A stretch of 64,000 bases of DNA, from NCBI RefSeq assembly GCF_001425025.1, contig NZ_LMDE01000016.1:64024-128023 (forward strand), in the 5' to 3' direction. Source of the DNA: Nocardioides sp. Root122. Its GTDB lineage: Bacteria > Actinomycetota > Actinomycetes > Propionibacteriales > Nocardioidaceae. A program made the position numbers and the translations under genes. Numbering within the stretch: the stretch's first letter is position 1; every line of letters begins with the position of its first letter. Positions 24,023-32,764 of this stretch are shown here, piece by piece. Under the pieces are notes generated by a model that saw only the letters and a program-made list of their open reading frames with translations, had not been told where the DNA came from and did no database searches.

Positions 24023-25276
24023 ATGACCGACCACACCTCGCCGGCGGCCCACCCCTACCTGGCGGGGCTGGTGCTCACCGGTCGCAAGGTCGTCGTCGTC
24101 GGCGGCGGCCACGTCGCCCAGCGTCGGGTCCCCGCGTTCCTGGCGGCGGGCGCGGCGGTGACCGTGGTCAGTCCCGAGGTCACCCCGGCCATCGAGGGGC
24201 TCTCGGGCGAGCTGGTCCTGGTCCTGCGGGCCTTCACCGAGTCCGACCTCGACGGCGCCTGGTACGTCGTCGCCGCCACCGACGACGCGGAGGTCAACGC
24301 CCGTGTCGTCGCCGCCGCCGAGGCCCGGCACACCTTCTGCGTGCGCGCCGACGACGCGCTCGGCGGCACGGCATGGACGCCGGCCGTCGGCCACCACGGC
24401 AGCGTGACCGTCGGGGTGCTGGGCAACCGGGAGCCGCGGAAGTCGGCGGCGCTGCGCGACGACATCGTCACCGCCCTGCGCGACGGCCACCTCACCGCCT
24501 CCGACGCGCTCGACCGGACGCCGGGCGTGGTGCTCGTCGGCGGCGGCCCGGGCGAGCCCGAGCTGGTCACCGTCGCAGCCCGCCACGCGCTGGCCTCGGC
24601 CGACGTGGTGGTGGCCGACCGGCTGGCCCCGCGGGAGCTGCTCGACGAGCTCGGACCGCACGTCGAGCTGATCGACGTCGCCAAGCTGCCGCGCGGGCGC
24701 TCCGCCTCGCAGGACTACATCAACGAGGTGATCGTCGACCGGGCTCGCGCCGGCAAGCGGGTGGTGCGGTTCAAGGGCGGCGACAGCTTCGTCTTCGGCC
24801 GCGGCTACGAGGAGCTGCTGGCCTGCGCCGCCGCTGACGTGCCCGTGACCGTCGTACCCGGCCTCACCTCCGCCATCGCGGTCCCCGCACGCGTGGGCAT
24901 CCCGGTCACCCACCGCGGCGTCGCGCACGAGTTCACCGTCATCTCCGGCCACATCCCGCCCGGCCACCCGGACTCGCTGGTCGAGTGGGGCGCGGTGGCG
25001 AGGATGCGCGGCACCGTGGTGCTGCTCATGGCCGTGGACAACGCGCCCGCCATCGCGGCGACGCTCATCGAGGGCGGTCGCCCCGCCGGGACCCCGGTCG
25101 GTGTCATCGTCGACGGCACCATGCCGACCGAGCGCACCGTGCTGACCACGCTCGGCTCGCTGGCCGACGACCTGGTCGCCCACGAGGTGGTGCCGCCGGC
25201 GATCATCGTCATCGGCGACGTGGTGGCCGTGGCGCGCCCGGCGCACTACGGCGATCGTGGGCTGGGACGTGGCTGA
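24023..25276 (+). CDS. cysG: siroheme synthase / uroporphyrinogen-III C-methyltransferase
   Basis: 417 residues in two parts. Residues 1-155 are a dehydrogenase/ferrochelatase domain (VVVVGGGHVAQRRVPAFL, VVAATDDAEVN, VGVLGNREPRKSAALRDDI). Residues 170-410 are the SUMT methyltransferase (VLVGGGPGEPELVTVAARHAL, VVADRL, VRFKGGDSFVFGRGYEE, VPGLTSAIAVPARVGIPVTHRG). The two activities convert uroporphyrinogen III to siroheme, the cofactor of sulfite and nitrite reductases. It is slightly shorter than E. coli CysG. GACAAT six bases upstream of the ATG suggests a leaderless transcript. Divergent from the PEBP gene across 50 bp. Confidence 0.93.
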   Translation: MTDHTSPAAHPYLAGLVLTGRKVVVVGGGHVAQRRVPAFLAAGAAVTVVSPEVTPAIEGLSGELVLVLRAFTESDLDGAWYVVAATDDAEVNARVVAAAEARHTFCVRADDALGGTAWTPAVGHHGSVTVGVLGNREPRKSAALRDDIVTALRDGHLTASDALDRTPGVVLVGGGPGEPELVTVAARHALASADVVVADRLAPRELLDELGPHVELIDVAKLPRGRSASQDYINEVIVDRARAGKRVVRFKGGDSFVFGRGYEELLACAAADVPVTVVPGLTSAIAVPARVGIPVTHRGVAHEFTVISGHIPPGHPDSLVEWGAVARMRGTVVLLMAVDNAPAIAATLIEGGRPAGTPVGVIVDGTMPTERTVLTTLGSLADDLVAHEVVPPAIIVIGDVVAVARPAHYGDRGLGRG

Positions 25277-26087
25277 ACCCCGCGGGGCCAGGCTCGTCGA
25301 GCTCTCGGACCCCGACGACCCCCGCCTCGCCGACTACCGCGACCTGCGCGACGTCGAGCTGCGCAAGAGCCTCGAGGCCGAGCACGGCCTGTTCCTCGCC
25401 GAGGGGGAGAAGGTCGTGCGTCGGGCGGTCGAGGGCGGCTACGAGGCGCGGTCGTTCCTGATGGCCCCGCGGTGGCTCGAAGGGCTCGACGACGTGCTCG
25501 CGGCGAGCGGTGGTCCCTGCTACGTCCTGTCCGAGCAGCTGATCGAGCAGGTCACCGGCTTCCACGTCCACCGGGGTGCGCTCGCCTCGCTGCGCCGGCG
25601 TCCGCTCGCGTCGGTCGAGGACGTGCTCGAGGGCGCGCGCTCGGTGCTCGTGCTGGAGGACCTCGTCGACCACACCAACGTCGGCGCGATCTTCCGCTCC
25701 GGCGCCGCGCTCGGCTTCGACGCGGTGCTGCTCGCACCGCGTTGCGCCGACCCGCTCTACCGCCGCTCGATCAAGGTCGGCATGGGCGCCGTGTTCAGCA
25801 CGCCGTGGACCCGCCTGCCCGACTGGTACGACGCCCTGCCGGACCTGTCGCGACGCGGGTTCACCACGGTCGCGCTGACGCTGTCGCCGGACTCGGTCCC
25901 GATCGAGGTGGCCGTCGACGGCGTCGACCGGCTCGCCCTCGTGCTGGGCTCGGAGGGACACGGGCTGTCGTCGCGCTGGGAGGCCACGGCCGATCGGCGG
26001 GCGATCATCCCGATGCGCGCCGGCATCGACTCGCTCAACGTGGCGGCTGCGACCGCAGTGGCCTGCTACGCCGCGGCCCGCCGCTGA
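25257..26087 (+). CDS. TrmH/SpoU family RNA methyltransferase
   Basis: 276 residues from the GTG at 25257; the GTG at 25269 is an equally likely start. The N-terminal RNA-binding part (FLAEGEKVVRRAVEGGYEARSFLM) is followed by the SPOUT motifs: VLVLEDLVDHTNVGAIFRSGAALG (motif 1), LALVLGSEGHGLS (motif 2) and IPMRAGIDSLNVAAATAVACY (motif 3, the knot). It should 2'-O-methylate a ribose in rRNA or tRNA; the site is not evident. The start overlaps cysG by 20 nt, and the end overlaps the convergent DedA gene by 53 nt. Confidence 0.9.
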   Translation: MGWDVAEPRGARLVELSDPDDPRLADYRDLRDVELRKSLEAEHGLFLAEGEKVVRRAVEGGYEARSFLMAPRWLEGLDDVLAASGGPCYVLSEQLIEQVTGFHVHRGALASLRRRPLASVEDVLEGARSVLVLEDLVDHTNVGAIFRSGAALGFDAVLLAPRCADPLYRRSIKVGMGAVFSTPWTRLPDWYDALPDLSRRGFTTVALTLSPDSVPIEVAVDGVDRLALVLGSEGHGLSSRWEATADRRAIIPMRAGIDSLNVAAATAVACYAAARR

Positions 26088-26685
26088 CCCGGTGCCGCAG
26101 CCGCCGGGCGACCACGACGACCACGGCCACCGCGAGGAGGGCGTAGACGACGTTGCCGATGCTGCCGACGTACGCCTCGACGCGGTGCCACTGGGCGCCG
26201 AGCTCGTAGCCGGCGAGGATCAGCGCCGCGTTCCAGACCAGGCTCCCCAGGGTCGTGAAGAGGCAGAAGGTGGTCAGCGGCATCCGGTCCACGCCGGCGG
26301 GGATCGAGACCAGGCTCCGCACGCCGGGCACCAGCCGGCCCACGAGCACCGCGGCGCGACCGTGGTCACCGAACCAGGACACCGCCCGGCGCACGTCGTC
26401 GGCGTGCATCAGGGGGATCCGGTCGGCGAGCGAGCAGATCCGCTCGAGGCCCCATGCGGCGCCCAGCCAGTAGAGGAGCAGTGCGCCCGCCAGGGACCCT
26501 GCCGTGGCCCAGGCGACCGCGGCGACGACGCCGTAGTGGCCCTGGCTGGCGGTGTAGCCGGCGAGCGGCAGCACGAGCTCGCTCGGCACGGGAGGGAACA
26601 CCGTCTCGAGCGCGGTGGCGAGACCGACGCCGGGGGAGCCGACGGTCCGCATGACCATGACGACCCAGTCGAGCACCGCGTCCAC
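26035..26685 (-). CDS. DedA family membrane protein
   Basis: 216 residues from a GTG at 26685 with a GGAGG ribosome site five bases upstream. ETVFPPVPSELVLPLAGYTASQG and FGDHGRAAVLVGRLVPGVRSLVSIPAGVDRMPLTTF are the two DedA (SNARE-associated) signatures, within about five membrane helices. DedA proteins flip or scramble lipid carriers such as undecaprenyl phosphate or phosphatidylethanolamine in characterised members; the substrate here is not determined. It starts 11 bp after the stop of the SpoU gene on the same strand. Confidence 0.92.
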   Translation of the reverse strand: MDAVLDWVVMVMRTVGSPGVGLATALETVFPPVPSELVLPLAGYTASQGHYGVVAAVAWATAGSLAGALLLYWLGAAWGLERICSLADRIPLMHADDVRRAVSWFGDHGRAAVLVGRLVPGVRSLVSIPAGVDRMPLTTFCLFTTLGSLVWNAALILAGYELGAQWHRVEAYVGSIGNVVYALLAVAVVVVVARRLRHRVSGGPRRSRPLRSQPPR

Positions 26686-26696
26686 GTGGTCCTCCG

Positions 26697-27506
26697 TCAG
26701 CCGCGGCGGCGCAGGGCCTCGTGGAGCACGATCGACCCTGCGACGGCGGCGTTGAGCGACGAGGCGGTGCCGACCATCGGGATGCTGACGATGTCGTCGC
26801 ACACCGCACGCCAGCCTGACGAGATGCCGTGCGTCTCGTTGCCCACGACGACCACGACCCGGCCGTCGAGGGGTGCGTCGGCCAGCGCCGAGCCGTGCTC
26901 GTCGGTGCCGATGATGCGATAGCCGTTGGCGTGGGCGTAGTCCACGACCGGGCCGTGCGCCGGCACCCGGAGCACGGTCAGGGCGAACAGCGAGCCGGTG
27001 CTGGCGCGCACCGCCTGCGGGTCGTAGGGGTCGGCCGCGTGGCCGGTCACGACCAGGGCCGCGGCGCCGAACGCGTCCGCGGAGCGGGCCAGGGTGCCGA
27101 TGTTGCCGGGGCTCGACGGGCGGTCGAAGACGACGACGGGTCCGTGCGGCCGCTCCGAGTCGCCGAGCCGGGCGACGCCGTCCTCGGGCATCTCGACGAC
27201 GGCGACCAGCTCCGCACCCTCCTCGCGGCCGCTGAGGCGGGAGTGCAGGGCAGGCGCGAGCACGACGCGCTCGGCGTCGGTCGTCGCCCACAGCTCGTCG
27301 GCCCACGACGAGCTCGTCCCGTCGGCGCGCAGCAGTGCCCGGACGGTCCAGCCCTCCTCGACGGCGCGGGTGATCGGGCGCACGCCCTGCACGAGGAACT
27401 CGCGGTTGCGGTGGCGCTTGGACCGGTTGGTCAGCAGCGCCTCCCACTGCTGGAAGCGGGCGTTCTCGCGGGTGATCCTCAGCTCGTGCATGCCGTGGCC
27501 GCTCAC
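26697..27506 (-). CDS. TrmH/SpoU family RNA methyltransferase
   Basis: 269 residues. The N-terminal substrate-binding domain (LRITRENARFQQWEALLTNRSKRHRNREFLVQGVRPI) is typical of rRNA 2'-O-ribose methyltransferases. Motif 1 is VVVFDRPSSPGNIGTLARSADAFG, motif 2 VVVVVGNETHGIS and motif 3 SIPMVGTASSLNAAVAGSIVLHEAL. A second ATG at 27491 (MHELRITREN) may be the true start. Its ATG overlaps the deformylase stop by 4 nt. It differs clearly from the paralogue at 25257, so they probably act on different positions. Confidence 0.9.
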   Translation of the reverse strand: MSGHGMHELRITRENARFQQWEALLTNRSKRHRNREFLVQGVRPITRAVEEGWTVRALLRADGTSSSWADELWATTDAERVVLAPALHSRLSGREEGAELVAVVEMPEDGVARLGDSERPHGPVVVFDRPSSPGNIGTLARSADAFGAAALVVTGHAADPYDPQAVRASTGSLFALTVLRVPAHGPVVDYAHANGYRIIGTDEHGSALADAPLDGRVVVVVGNETHGISSGWRAVCDDIVSIPMVGTASSLNAAVAGSIVLHEALRRRG

Positions 27507-28111
27507 GCCTCGGTGGGCCAGGCCGCGGGGTAGTCCTCGGCGGCGGCATCGTGCTTCTTGGTGAGCCGCTTGCGGGACTTGGCCGAGAGCCGGTCACCGA
27601 AGACGGTGCCGAGGGTGTGGTCGGTCTCGTGCTGGAGGCAGCGGGCCAGCAGGCCGTCGCCCTCGAAGCTCACCGGCTCGCCGTCGAGGCCGGTGCCGTC
27701 GACCCGTGCCCAGTCCGGGCGGGCGCACGGCTCGAAGGAGCCCGGGTAGGAGAGGCAGCCCTCGTCGTCGTCCTCGAGGTGCCGGTCCTTGCCCTCCGGC
27801 AGCGTGAGCACCGGGTTGCACACCAGCCCGACCGTGCGTACGCCGCTCTCGTCGGGGCAGTCGAAGACGAACATCGCCACGTCCTCGCCGACCTGGCAGG
27901 CCGCCAGGCCGACGCCGTCGGCGGCGTACATGGTGGCCACCATGTCGGCGGCGAGGGTCGCGAGGTCGTCGTCGTAGGAGGTCACGGTCGATTGGGCACG
28001 GTGCATCACGGGCGTGCCCCACCGCGTGATGGGGCGCACCGTGCCACTCTCGGGGAGTGGGCCGTGCGGCGCCCGGACTTCGGGATGGACGGTCTGCTCG
28101 TCGTCGGGCAT
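27503..28111 (-). CDS. def: peptide deformylase
   Basis: 202 residues from the ATG at 28111, which has TAGGAT seven bases upstream. All three deformylase motifs are present: GVGLAACQVG, EGCLSYP (metal-binding Cys) and QHETDH (HExxH-type metal site). It removes the formyl group from the N-terminal methionine of new proteins at the ribosome. The N-terminus has about 35 extra residues before the domain. It heads an operon with the SpoU methyltransferase and DedA genes. Confidence 0.95.
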   Translation of the reverse strand: MPDDEQTVHPEVRAPHGPLPESGTVRPITRWGTPVMHRAQSTVTSYDDDLATLAADMVATMYAADGVGLAACQVGEDVAMFVFDCPDESGVRTVGLVCNPVLTLPEGKDRHLEDDDEGCLSYPGSFEPCARPDWARVDGTGLDGEPVSFEGDGLLARCLQHETDHTLGTVFGDRLSAKSRKRLTKKHDAAAEDYPAAWPTEA

Positions 28112-28174
28112 GCGGGGGATCCTAGCGAGGAGGTGGGTCGTGACCGGCACCACGGGGCGGCCTCTGGCGCTCGG

Positions 28175-28191
28175 TGTAACTCGGAGTTACA
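28175..28191. promoter_or_regulatory. perfect 17-bp palindrome, probable TetR-type operator
   Basis: TGTAACTCGGAGTTACA has 8-bp arms around a single central base. It overlaps TACAGT (28188-28193), the -10 box six bases before the ATG of the acyl-CoA dehydrogenase at 28200, so a bound repressor would block transcription. Size and symmetry fit TetR-family regulators of lipid degradation; no regulator gene lies beside it. Confidence 0.75.
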
Positions 28192-28199
28192 GTTTCGTC

Positions 28200-29573
28200 A
28201 TGTCCATCATGAACAGCCTCCGGCCGGGAGGTCGCCACGGGTTGTCCTCCAAGGAGACCCGCGACCCCATCGGGCTCGCGGTCGCCGCCGTGAACCGGCT
28301 GGCGCAGAGCGACCTCATCGACCGCGTCGGCCTGCGTCGCCAGACCGAGCAGGTCGTCTACTCGACCACCCGCAACGGCTTCCGGGTCGCGACCGCCGCC
28401 GGTCGGACGTTCGCCCGGGCCGGTCGGCGCACCGCCGGCGAGCGGCCGGCCGCCGCGGAGTCGCGCGGCCTGTTCGACCTGACCCCGACCGAGGACGAGC
28501 AGATGCTCGTCGACGTCGTCGCCGAGCTGGCCGCGGAGGTGCTCCGCCCGGTCGCGGCCCAGGCCGACGACGCCTGTGCCGCGCCTGCCGGGGTGCTGCA
28601 GGCCGCGCAGGAGATCGGCCTCACGGTCCTCGGCGTGCCGGAGTCCCTCGGCGGCATCATGGAGGAGCGATCGGCCATGGCCGGCACGCTCGTCGCCGAG
28701 GCACTCGCGCAGGGCGACATGGGCCTGGCCGTCGCCACCCTGGCACCCGGTGCCGTCGCCACCGCGATCGGCCTGTGGGGCACCGAGGCGCAGCAGCAGA
28801 CCTACCTCCCCGCCTTCACCGGGGGCGCCGACGGGCAGGACGTGCCCGTGGCCGCCCTGACCATCGCCGAGCCGTCCGTGCTCTTCGACCCGTTCGCCCT
28901 GGCCACCACGGCGCTGCGCGACGGCGACGGCTACGTGCTCGACGGGGTGAAGTCGGCGGTCGTGCGCGGCGCGGAGGCTGAGCTCTTCGTGGTGGCCGCG
29001 ATGCTCGACGGCACCCCGGCACTGTTCCTCGTCGAGTCCGGCGCCGAGGGTCTCGAGGTCGAGGCCGACCCGTCCATGGGCGTGCGGGCCGCGGCCCTGT
29101 CGCGCCTCCACCTCACCGGCGTACGCGTCGGGGGCGATGCGCTGCTCGGCGACACCGACGGCACGGCCTACACCGAGTGCGTGCGGCTGTCGCGCCTCGC
29201 CTGGTGCGCCCTCGCGGTCGGCACCGGCCAGGCCGTCCTCGACTACGTCAAGGACTACGTCAACGAGCGCGAGGCGTTCGGCGAGCCGATCAGCCACCGC
29301 CAGTCGGTCGCGTTCATGGTCGCCGACATCGCCATCGAGCTCCAGGCCATGCGCCTGCTCACCTGGAAGGCGGCCTCCCGCGCCGCCCGCGGCCAGGACT
29401 TCGCCCGGGAGGTCGGGCTGGCCCGCCAGCTGTGCGCCGAGAAGGGCATGAAGATCGGCCTCGACGGCGTCCAGCTGCTCGGCGGCCACGGGTTCGTCAA
29501 GGAGCACCCGGTCGAACGGTGGTACCGCGACCTGCGTGCCGTCGGACTGATGGAAGGTGCGGTGCTTGTCTGA
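28200..29573 (+). CDS. acyl-CoA dehydrogenase
   Basis: 457 residues. About 90 N-terminal residues precede the ACAD fold; the fold begins LTPTEDEQMLVDVVAELAAEVLRP, with the beta domain around VPVAALTIAEPSVLFDPFALATTALRDGDGYVLDGVKSAV. The C-terminal helical domain holds REAFGEPISHRQSVAFMVADIAIELQAMRLL and QLLGGHGFVKEHPVERWYRDLR. It oxidises an acyl-CoA at C2-C3, passing electrons to ETF through FAD. It shares one base with the next dehydrogenase and sits directly behind the palindrome, so both are probably controlled together as a heteromeric or sequential pair. Confidence 0.92.
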   Translation: MSIMNSLRPGGRHGLSSKETRDPIGLAVAAVNRLAQSDLIDRVGLRRQTEQVVYSTTRNGFRVATAAGRTFARAGRRTAGERPAAAESRGLFDLTPTEDEQMLVDVVAELAAEVLRPVAAQADDACAAPAGVLQAAQEIGLTVLGVPESLGGIMEERSAMAGTLVAEALAQGDMGLAVATLAPGAVATAIGLWGTEAQQQTYLPAFTGGADGQDVPVAALTIAEPSVLFDPFALATTALRDGDGYVLDGVKSAVVRGAEAELFVVAAMLDGTPALFLVESGAEGLEVEADPSMGVRAAALSRLHLTGVRVGGDALLGDTDGTAYTECVRLSRLAWCALAVGTGQAVLDYVKDYVNEREAFGEPISHRQSVAFMVADIAIELQAMRLLTWKAASRAARGQDFAREVGLARQLCAEKGMKIGLDGVQLLGGHGFVKEHPVERWYRDLRAVGLMEGAVLV

Positions 29574-30787
29574 TGATCAACCTCGAGACCCCGAAGAAAC
29601 AGGCCGGGCTCGTCGACCAGGCCCACCAGCTGGCGATGAACATGCTCCGTCCGATCTCGCGCAAGTACGACCGCGCCGAGCACGAGTACCCCAAGGAGCT
29701 CGACATGCTCGCCGCGCTGATCGACGGCGTGAGCGAGACCGGCGCGACCGGCGGCGCCGGCGCGGGCGGCGTACGTCGTGACGCGAGGCCGAAGGACGAC
29801 GGCGGGGTGCGCAACGGCGCCAACCTCGCGTCCGTGCTCTCGATCGCCGAGATGTGCTGGGGCGACACCGCCCTGCTGCTCTCGATGCCGCGCCAGGGCC
29901 TGGGCAACTCGGCCATCGCGTCGGTCGCCAACGAGGAGCAGCTCGAGCGCTACAAGGGCACGTGGGCGGCCATGGCGATCACCGAGCCCGGCACCGGCTC
30001 GGACTCCGCCAACATCACCACGACGGCCGTCCAGGACGGTGACGAGTACGTCATCAACGGCGAGAAGATCTACGTCACCTCCGGTGACCGCGCCGACAGC
30101 GTGGTCGTGTGGGCCACGCTCGACAAGGAGCTGGGCCGCGCCGCGATCAAGTCGTTCCTGGTCCGCAAGGACAACCCCGGCCTCAAGGTCGAGCGGCTCG
30201 AGCACAAGCTCGGCATCCGGGCGTCCGACACGGCGGCGATCACGTTCACCGACTGTCGCGTGCCGGCCGAGGACCTGCTCGGCTCGCCCGAGATCGACGT
30301 GAAGTCCGGCTTCGCCGGTGCGATGGCGACCTTCGACAACACCCGGCCGATGGTCGCCGGGATGGCCGTCGGGTGCGCCCGTGCCTCGCTCGACCTCACC
30401 CGTGACCTGCTCGAGCAGGCCGGGGTCGTCATCGACTACGACCGGCCGGCGCTGAGCCAGTCGGCCGCGGCAGCGAAGTTCCTCCAGCTCGAGGCCGACT
30501 GGGAGGGCGCGAAGCTGCTGATGATGCAGGCGGCCTGGATGGCCGACAACCGCAAGCCGAACTCGCTCGAGGCCTCGATGGCGAAGGCGAAGGCGGGACG
30601 CGTCGGCTCCGACGTGACGCTGTCCTGCGTGCAGCTGTGCGGCACCCTCGGCTACAGCGAGGCCGAGCTGCTGGAGAAGTGGGCGCGCGACTCCAAGATC
30701 CTCGACATCTTCGAGGGCACCCAGCAGATCCAGCAGCTCATCGTCGCGCGCCGCCTGCTCGGGCTCACCAGCTCTCAACTCCGTTGA
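29573..30787 (+). CDS. acyl-CoA dehydrogenase
   Basis: 404 residues. The ACAD fold shows MAITEPGTGSDSANITTTAVQDGDEYVINGEKIYVTSGDRAD (flavin- and substrate-binding strand region), GIRASDTAAITFTDCRVPAEDLLG, and near the C-terminus EKWARDSKILDIFEGTQQIQQLIVARRLL, the stretch that often carries the catalytic base and binds FAD. The ATG overlaps the upstream stop by one base (TGATG). It is more canonical than its partner at 28200. A palindromic repeat cluster follows the stop codon immediately. Confidence 0.93.
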   Translation: MINLETPKKQAGLVDQAHQLAMNMLRPISRKYDRAEHEYPKELDMLAALIDGVSETGATGGAGAGGVRRDARPKDDGGVRNGANLASVLSIAEMCWGDTALLLSMPRQGLGNSAIASVANEEQLERYKGTWAAMAITEPGTGSDSANITTTAVQDGDEYVINGEKIYVTSGDRADSVVVWATLDKELGRAAIKSFLVRKDNPGLKVERLEHKLGIRASDTAAITFTDCRVPAEDLLGSPEIDVKSGFAGAMATFDNTRPMVAGMAVGCARASLDLTRDLLEQAGVVIDYDRPALSQSAAAAKFLQLEADWEGAKLLMMQAAWMADNRKPNSLEASMAKAKAGRVGSDVTLSCVQLCGTLGYSEAELLEKWARDSKILDIFEGTQQIQQLIVARRLLGLTSSQLR

Positions 30788-30870
30788 CGCTGACCGGGCA
30801 CTTCCTCGCCAGACCACACGCAATGACCGGGCACCTCCTCTGCGAGGAAGTGCCCGGTCAGCGTGTGGTC
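30788..30870. repeat. cluster of three palindromic repeat units between convergent genes
   Basis: A 22-bp inverted repeat is perfect (30788-30809 with 30842-30863), and a third copy of its TGACCGGGCACCTCCTC core lies at 30824-30840 in direct orientation. The flanking ACCACACG motif (30812-30820) also recurs inverted as CGTGTGGT (30862-30869). The array starts at the stop of the second acyl-CoA dehydrogenase and ends at the stop of the convergent YiaA/B gene. It can fold into a strong hairpin and probably terminates both genes. Confidence 0.85.
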
Positions 30871-31162
30871 AGGAGACGGACTTGAAGGGGTCGTGCTCGG
30901 CGAGGATCTTGTCGACGCGGGCCTGGTCGATGCGGTGGAAGACCCGCTGGTCCTCCTGCATGTCACGCACGACCTTCGCGAGGGTGAACGTCGAGGTGGT
31001 CAGGTAGAGCGTGCCGAGGGCGAGGAAGCCCTTGATCCACGGGTCGGCGTCCATGAAGTAGATGGCGACCAGCATGGCGAACAGGGCGGCACCGAACGAG
31101 ATGGCGGCCTGGGCGGCGAAGGCGGCGGTGTTCTTGGCGGTGGAGTCGTTCTTGGAGGTCAT
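30869..31162 (-). CDS. YiaA/YiaB family inner membrane protein
   Basis: 97 residues. Two membrane helices (AAISFGAALFAMLVAIYFMDA and WIKGFLALGTLYLTTSTFTLAKVVRD) match the YiaA/YiaB two-helix domain. The C-terminus (MQEDQRVFHRIDQARVDKILAEHDPFKSV) is soluble and helical, typical of actinobacterial members. Function unknown. The ATG at 31162 begins a hydrophilic N-terminus; a GGGCGAGCAGGC ribosome region lies upstream. It is convergent with the acyl-CoA dehydrogenase, with the repeat cluster between. Confidence 0.87.
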   Translation of the reverse strand: MTSKNDSTAKNTAAFAAQAAISFGAALFAMLVAIYFMDADPWIKGFLALGTLYLTTSTFTLAKVVRDMQEDQRVFHRIDQARVDKILAEHDPFKSVS

Positions 31163-31259
31163 GGCAGCAGCCTGCTCGCCCAGCGGCCGCGGCGGACCTG
31201 CCCGACTACCCGACCGGTGCTGAGTACGAGCACCTGAGTCGCACCGGTACGTTCGGGCC

Positions 31260-32711
31260 ATGCCCGACGAGCACCAGGCTGAGCCGGCCCACATGACGCC
31301 CGACGAGTTCCGCCGCCAGGGCCACGCGGCCATCGACTGGATCGCCGACTACTGGGCCTCCCTCGACGACCTGCCCGTGCGCGCGCAGGTCGCCCCCGGC
31401 GACGTACGACGACAGCTCCCCACGTCGGCGCCGGAGGTCGGCGAGCCGTTCGACGCCCTGCTGGCCGACCTCGACCGGGTCGTCGTGCCCGGGCTGACGC
31501 ACTGGCAGCACCCGCGCTTCTTCGCCTACTTCCCGGCCAACTCCTCGCCCGCGGCGATCCTCGGCGACCTCCTCTCCAGCGGCATCGGCGCGCAGGGCAT
31601 GATCTGGGCGACCAGCCCGGCCGTGACCGAGGTCGAGCAGGTCGTGCTCGACTGGTTCGCCGAGGCGCTCGGCCTGCCCGAGGCCTTCCGCAGCGACGGG
31701 CCCGGCGGCGGCGTCATCCAGGACACCGCGTCGACGGCCACCTTCACAGCGCTGCTCTCCGCGCTGCACCGCGCCAGCGGGGGAGAGGCGCGCGTGCACG
31801 GCGTCGGCGGCCACCAGTGGCGCGTCTACGGCTCCACGCAGGCCCACTCGTCGCTGGTGAAGGCGGCGATGATGGCGGGTCTCGGGGAGGACGCCGTACG
31901 CGCCGTCGGGGTCGACCCGGTCACCCAGGCCATCGACGTGGACGCCCTCCGTGACGCGGTCCTCGAGGACGTGGAGGCGGGCCGGCGCCCGCTCATGGTG
32001 CACGTCGCGTCGGGCAGCACGTCGACCGGCGCGATGGACGACATCGCCGCGGTCGCCGAGGTCGCCCGCGAGTGGGGCGTGTGGCTGCACGTCGACGCCG
32101 CGTGGGCCGGCGTCGCCGCGGTGTGCCCGGAGCACCGCGGCCACCTGGCCGGCGTCGAGGCGGCCGACTCGTTCGTGACCAACCCGCACAAGTGGCTGCT
32201 CACGACCTTCGACTGCAGCACCTTCTGGGTGCGCGACCGGGCGGCCCTGACCGGCGCCCTCTCGATCCTCCCGGAGTACCTCCGCAACGCCGCCACCGAG
32301 TCCGGCGAGGTCGTCGACTACCGCGACTGGCACCCCCAGCTCGGCCGCCGGTTCCGTGCCATCAAGCTGTGGGCCGTGCTGCGCACCTACGGCCTCTCCG
32401 GGCTGCGCGCGCACATCCGCAGCGGCGTCGCGCTGGCGGAGCACGTGGCCGGCCTGGTCCACGAGGACGACCGGTTCGAGCTCGTCACCGAGCCGGCCCT
32501 GTCGCTGGTCGTGTTCCGGCTACGCGCCGGGGACGAGCAGACGCTGGCCGCCATGGAGGCGGTCAACGCGTCGGGTGAGGCCTACCTGAGCCACACGACC
32601 GTCGAGGGCCGCGCGGCGATCCGCCTCGCCGTCGGCAGCTGGCGCACGACGCAGGCCGACGTCGACCGCACCTGGCGTGCGCTGCAGGAGGCCGCCGCCG
32701 CCCACGACTGA
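31260..32711 (+). CDS. pyridoxal-dependent group II amino acid decarboxylase (aromatic-L-amino-acid type)
   Basis: 483 residues. Group II decarboxylase features include TPDEFRRQGHAAIDWIADYW, THWQHPRFFAYFPANSSPAAILGD, GGGVIQDTASTATFTALLSAL, LHVDAAWAGVAAVCPEHRG (the Asp that binds the pyridine nitrogen) and the lysine of SFVTNPHKWLLTTFDCS, which holds PLP. The family decarboxylates DOPA, 5-hydroxytryptophan, tryptophan or tyrosine; the preferred substrate is not evident. TACGTT six bases upstream of the ATG fits a leaderless start. It is the last host gene before the island. Confidence 0.92.
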   Translation: MPDEHQAEPAHMTPDEFRRQGHAAIDWIADYWASLDDLPVRAQVAPGDVRRQLPTSAPEVGEPFDALLADLDRVVVPGLTHWQHPRFFAYFPANSSPAAILGDLLSSGIGAQGMIWATSPAVTEVEQVVLDWFAEALGLPEAFRSDGPGGGVIQDTASTATFTALLSALHRASGGEARVHGVGGHQWRVYGSTQAHSSLVKAAMMAGLGEDAVRAVGVDPVTQAIDVDALRDAVLEDVEAGRRPLMVHVASGSTSTGAMDDIAAVAEVAREWGVWLHVDAAWAGVAAVCPEHRGHLAGVEAADSFVTNPHKWLLTTFDCSTFWVRDRAALTGALSILPEYLRNAATESGEVVDYRDWHPQLGRRFRAIKLWAVLRTYGLSGLRAHIRSGVALAEHVAGLVHEDDRFELVTEPALSLVVFRLRAGDEQTLAAMEAVNASGEAYLSHTTVEGRAAIRLAVGSWRTTQADVDRTWRALQEAAAAHD

Positions 32712-32764
32712 GACAGTGCTGCGACCGACGAGGCCGTCGGACGCGGCTGCGTAGACTCCGGCCA

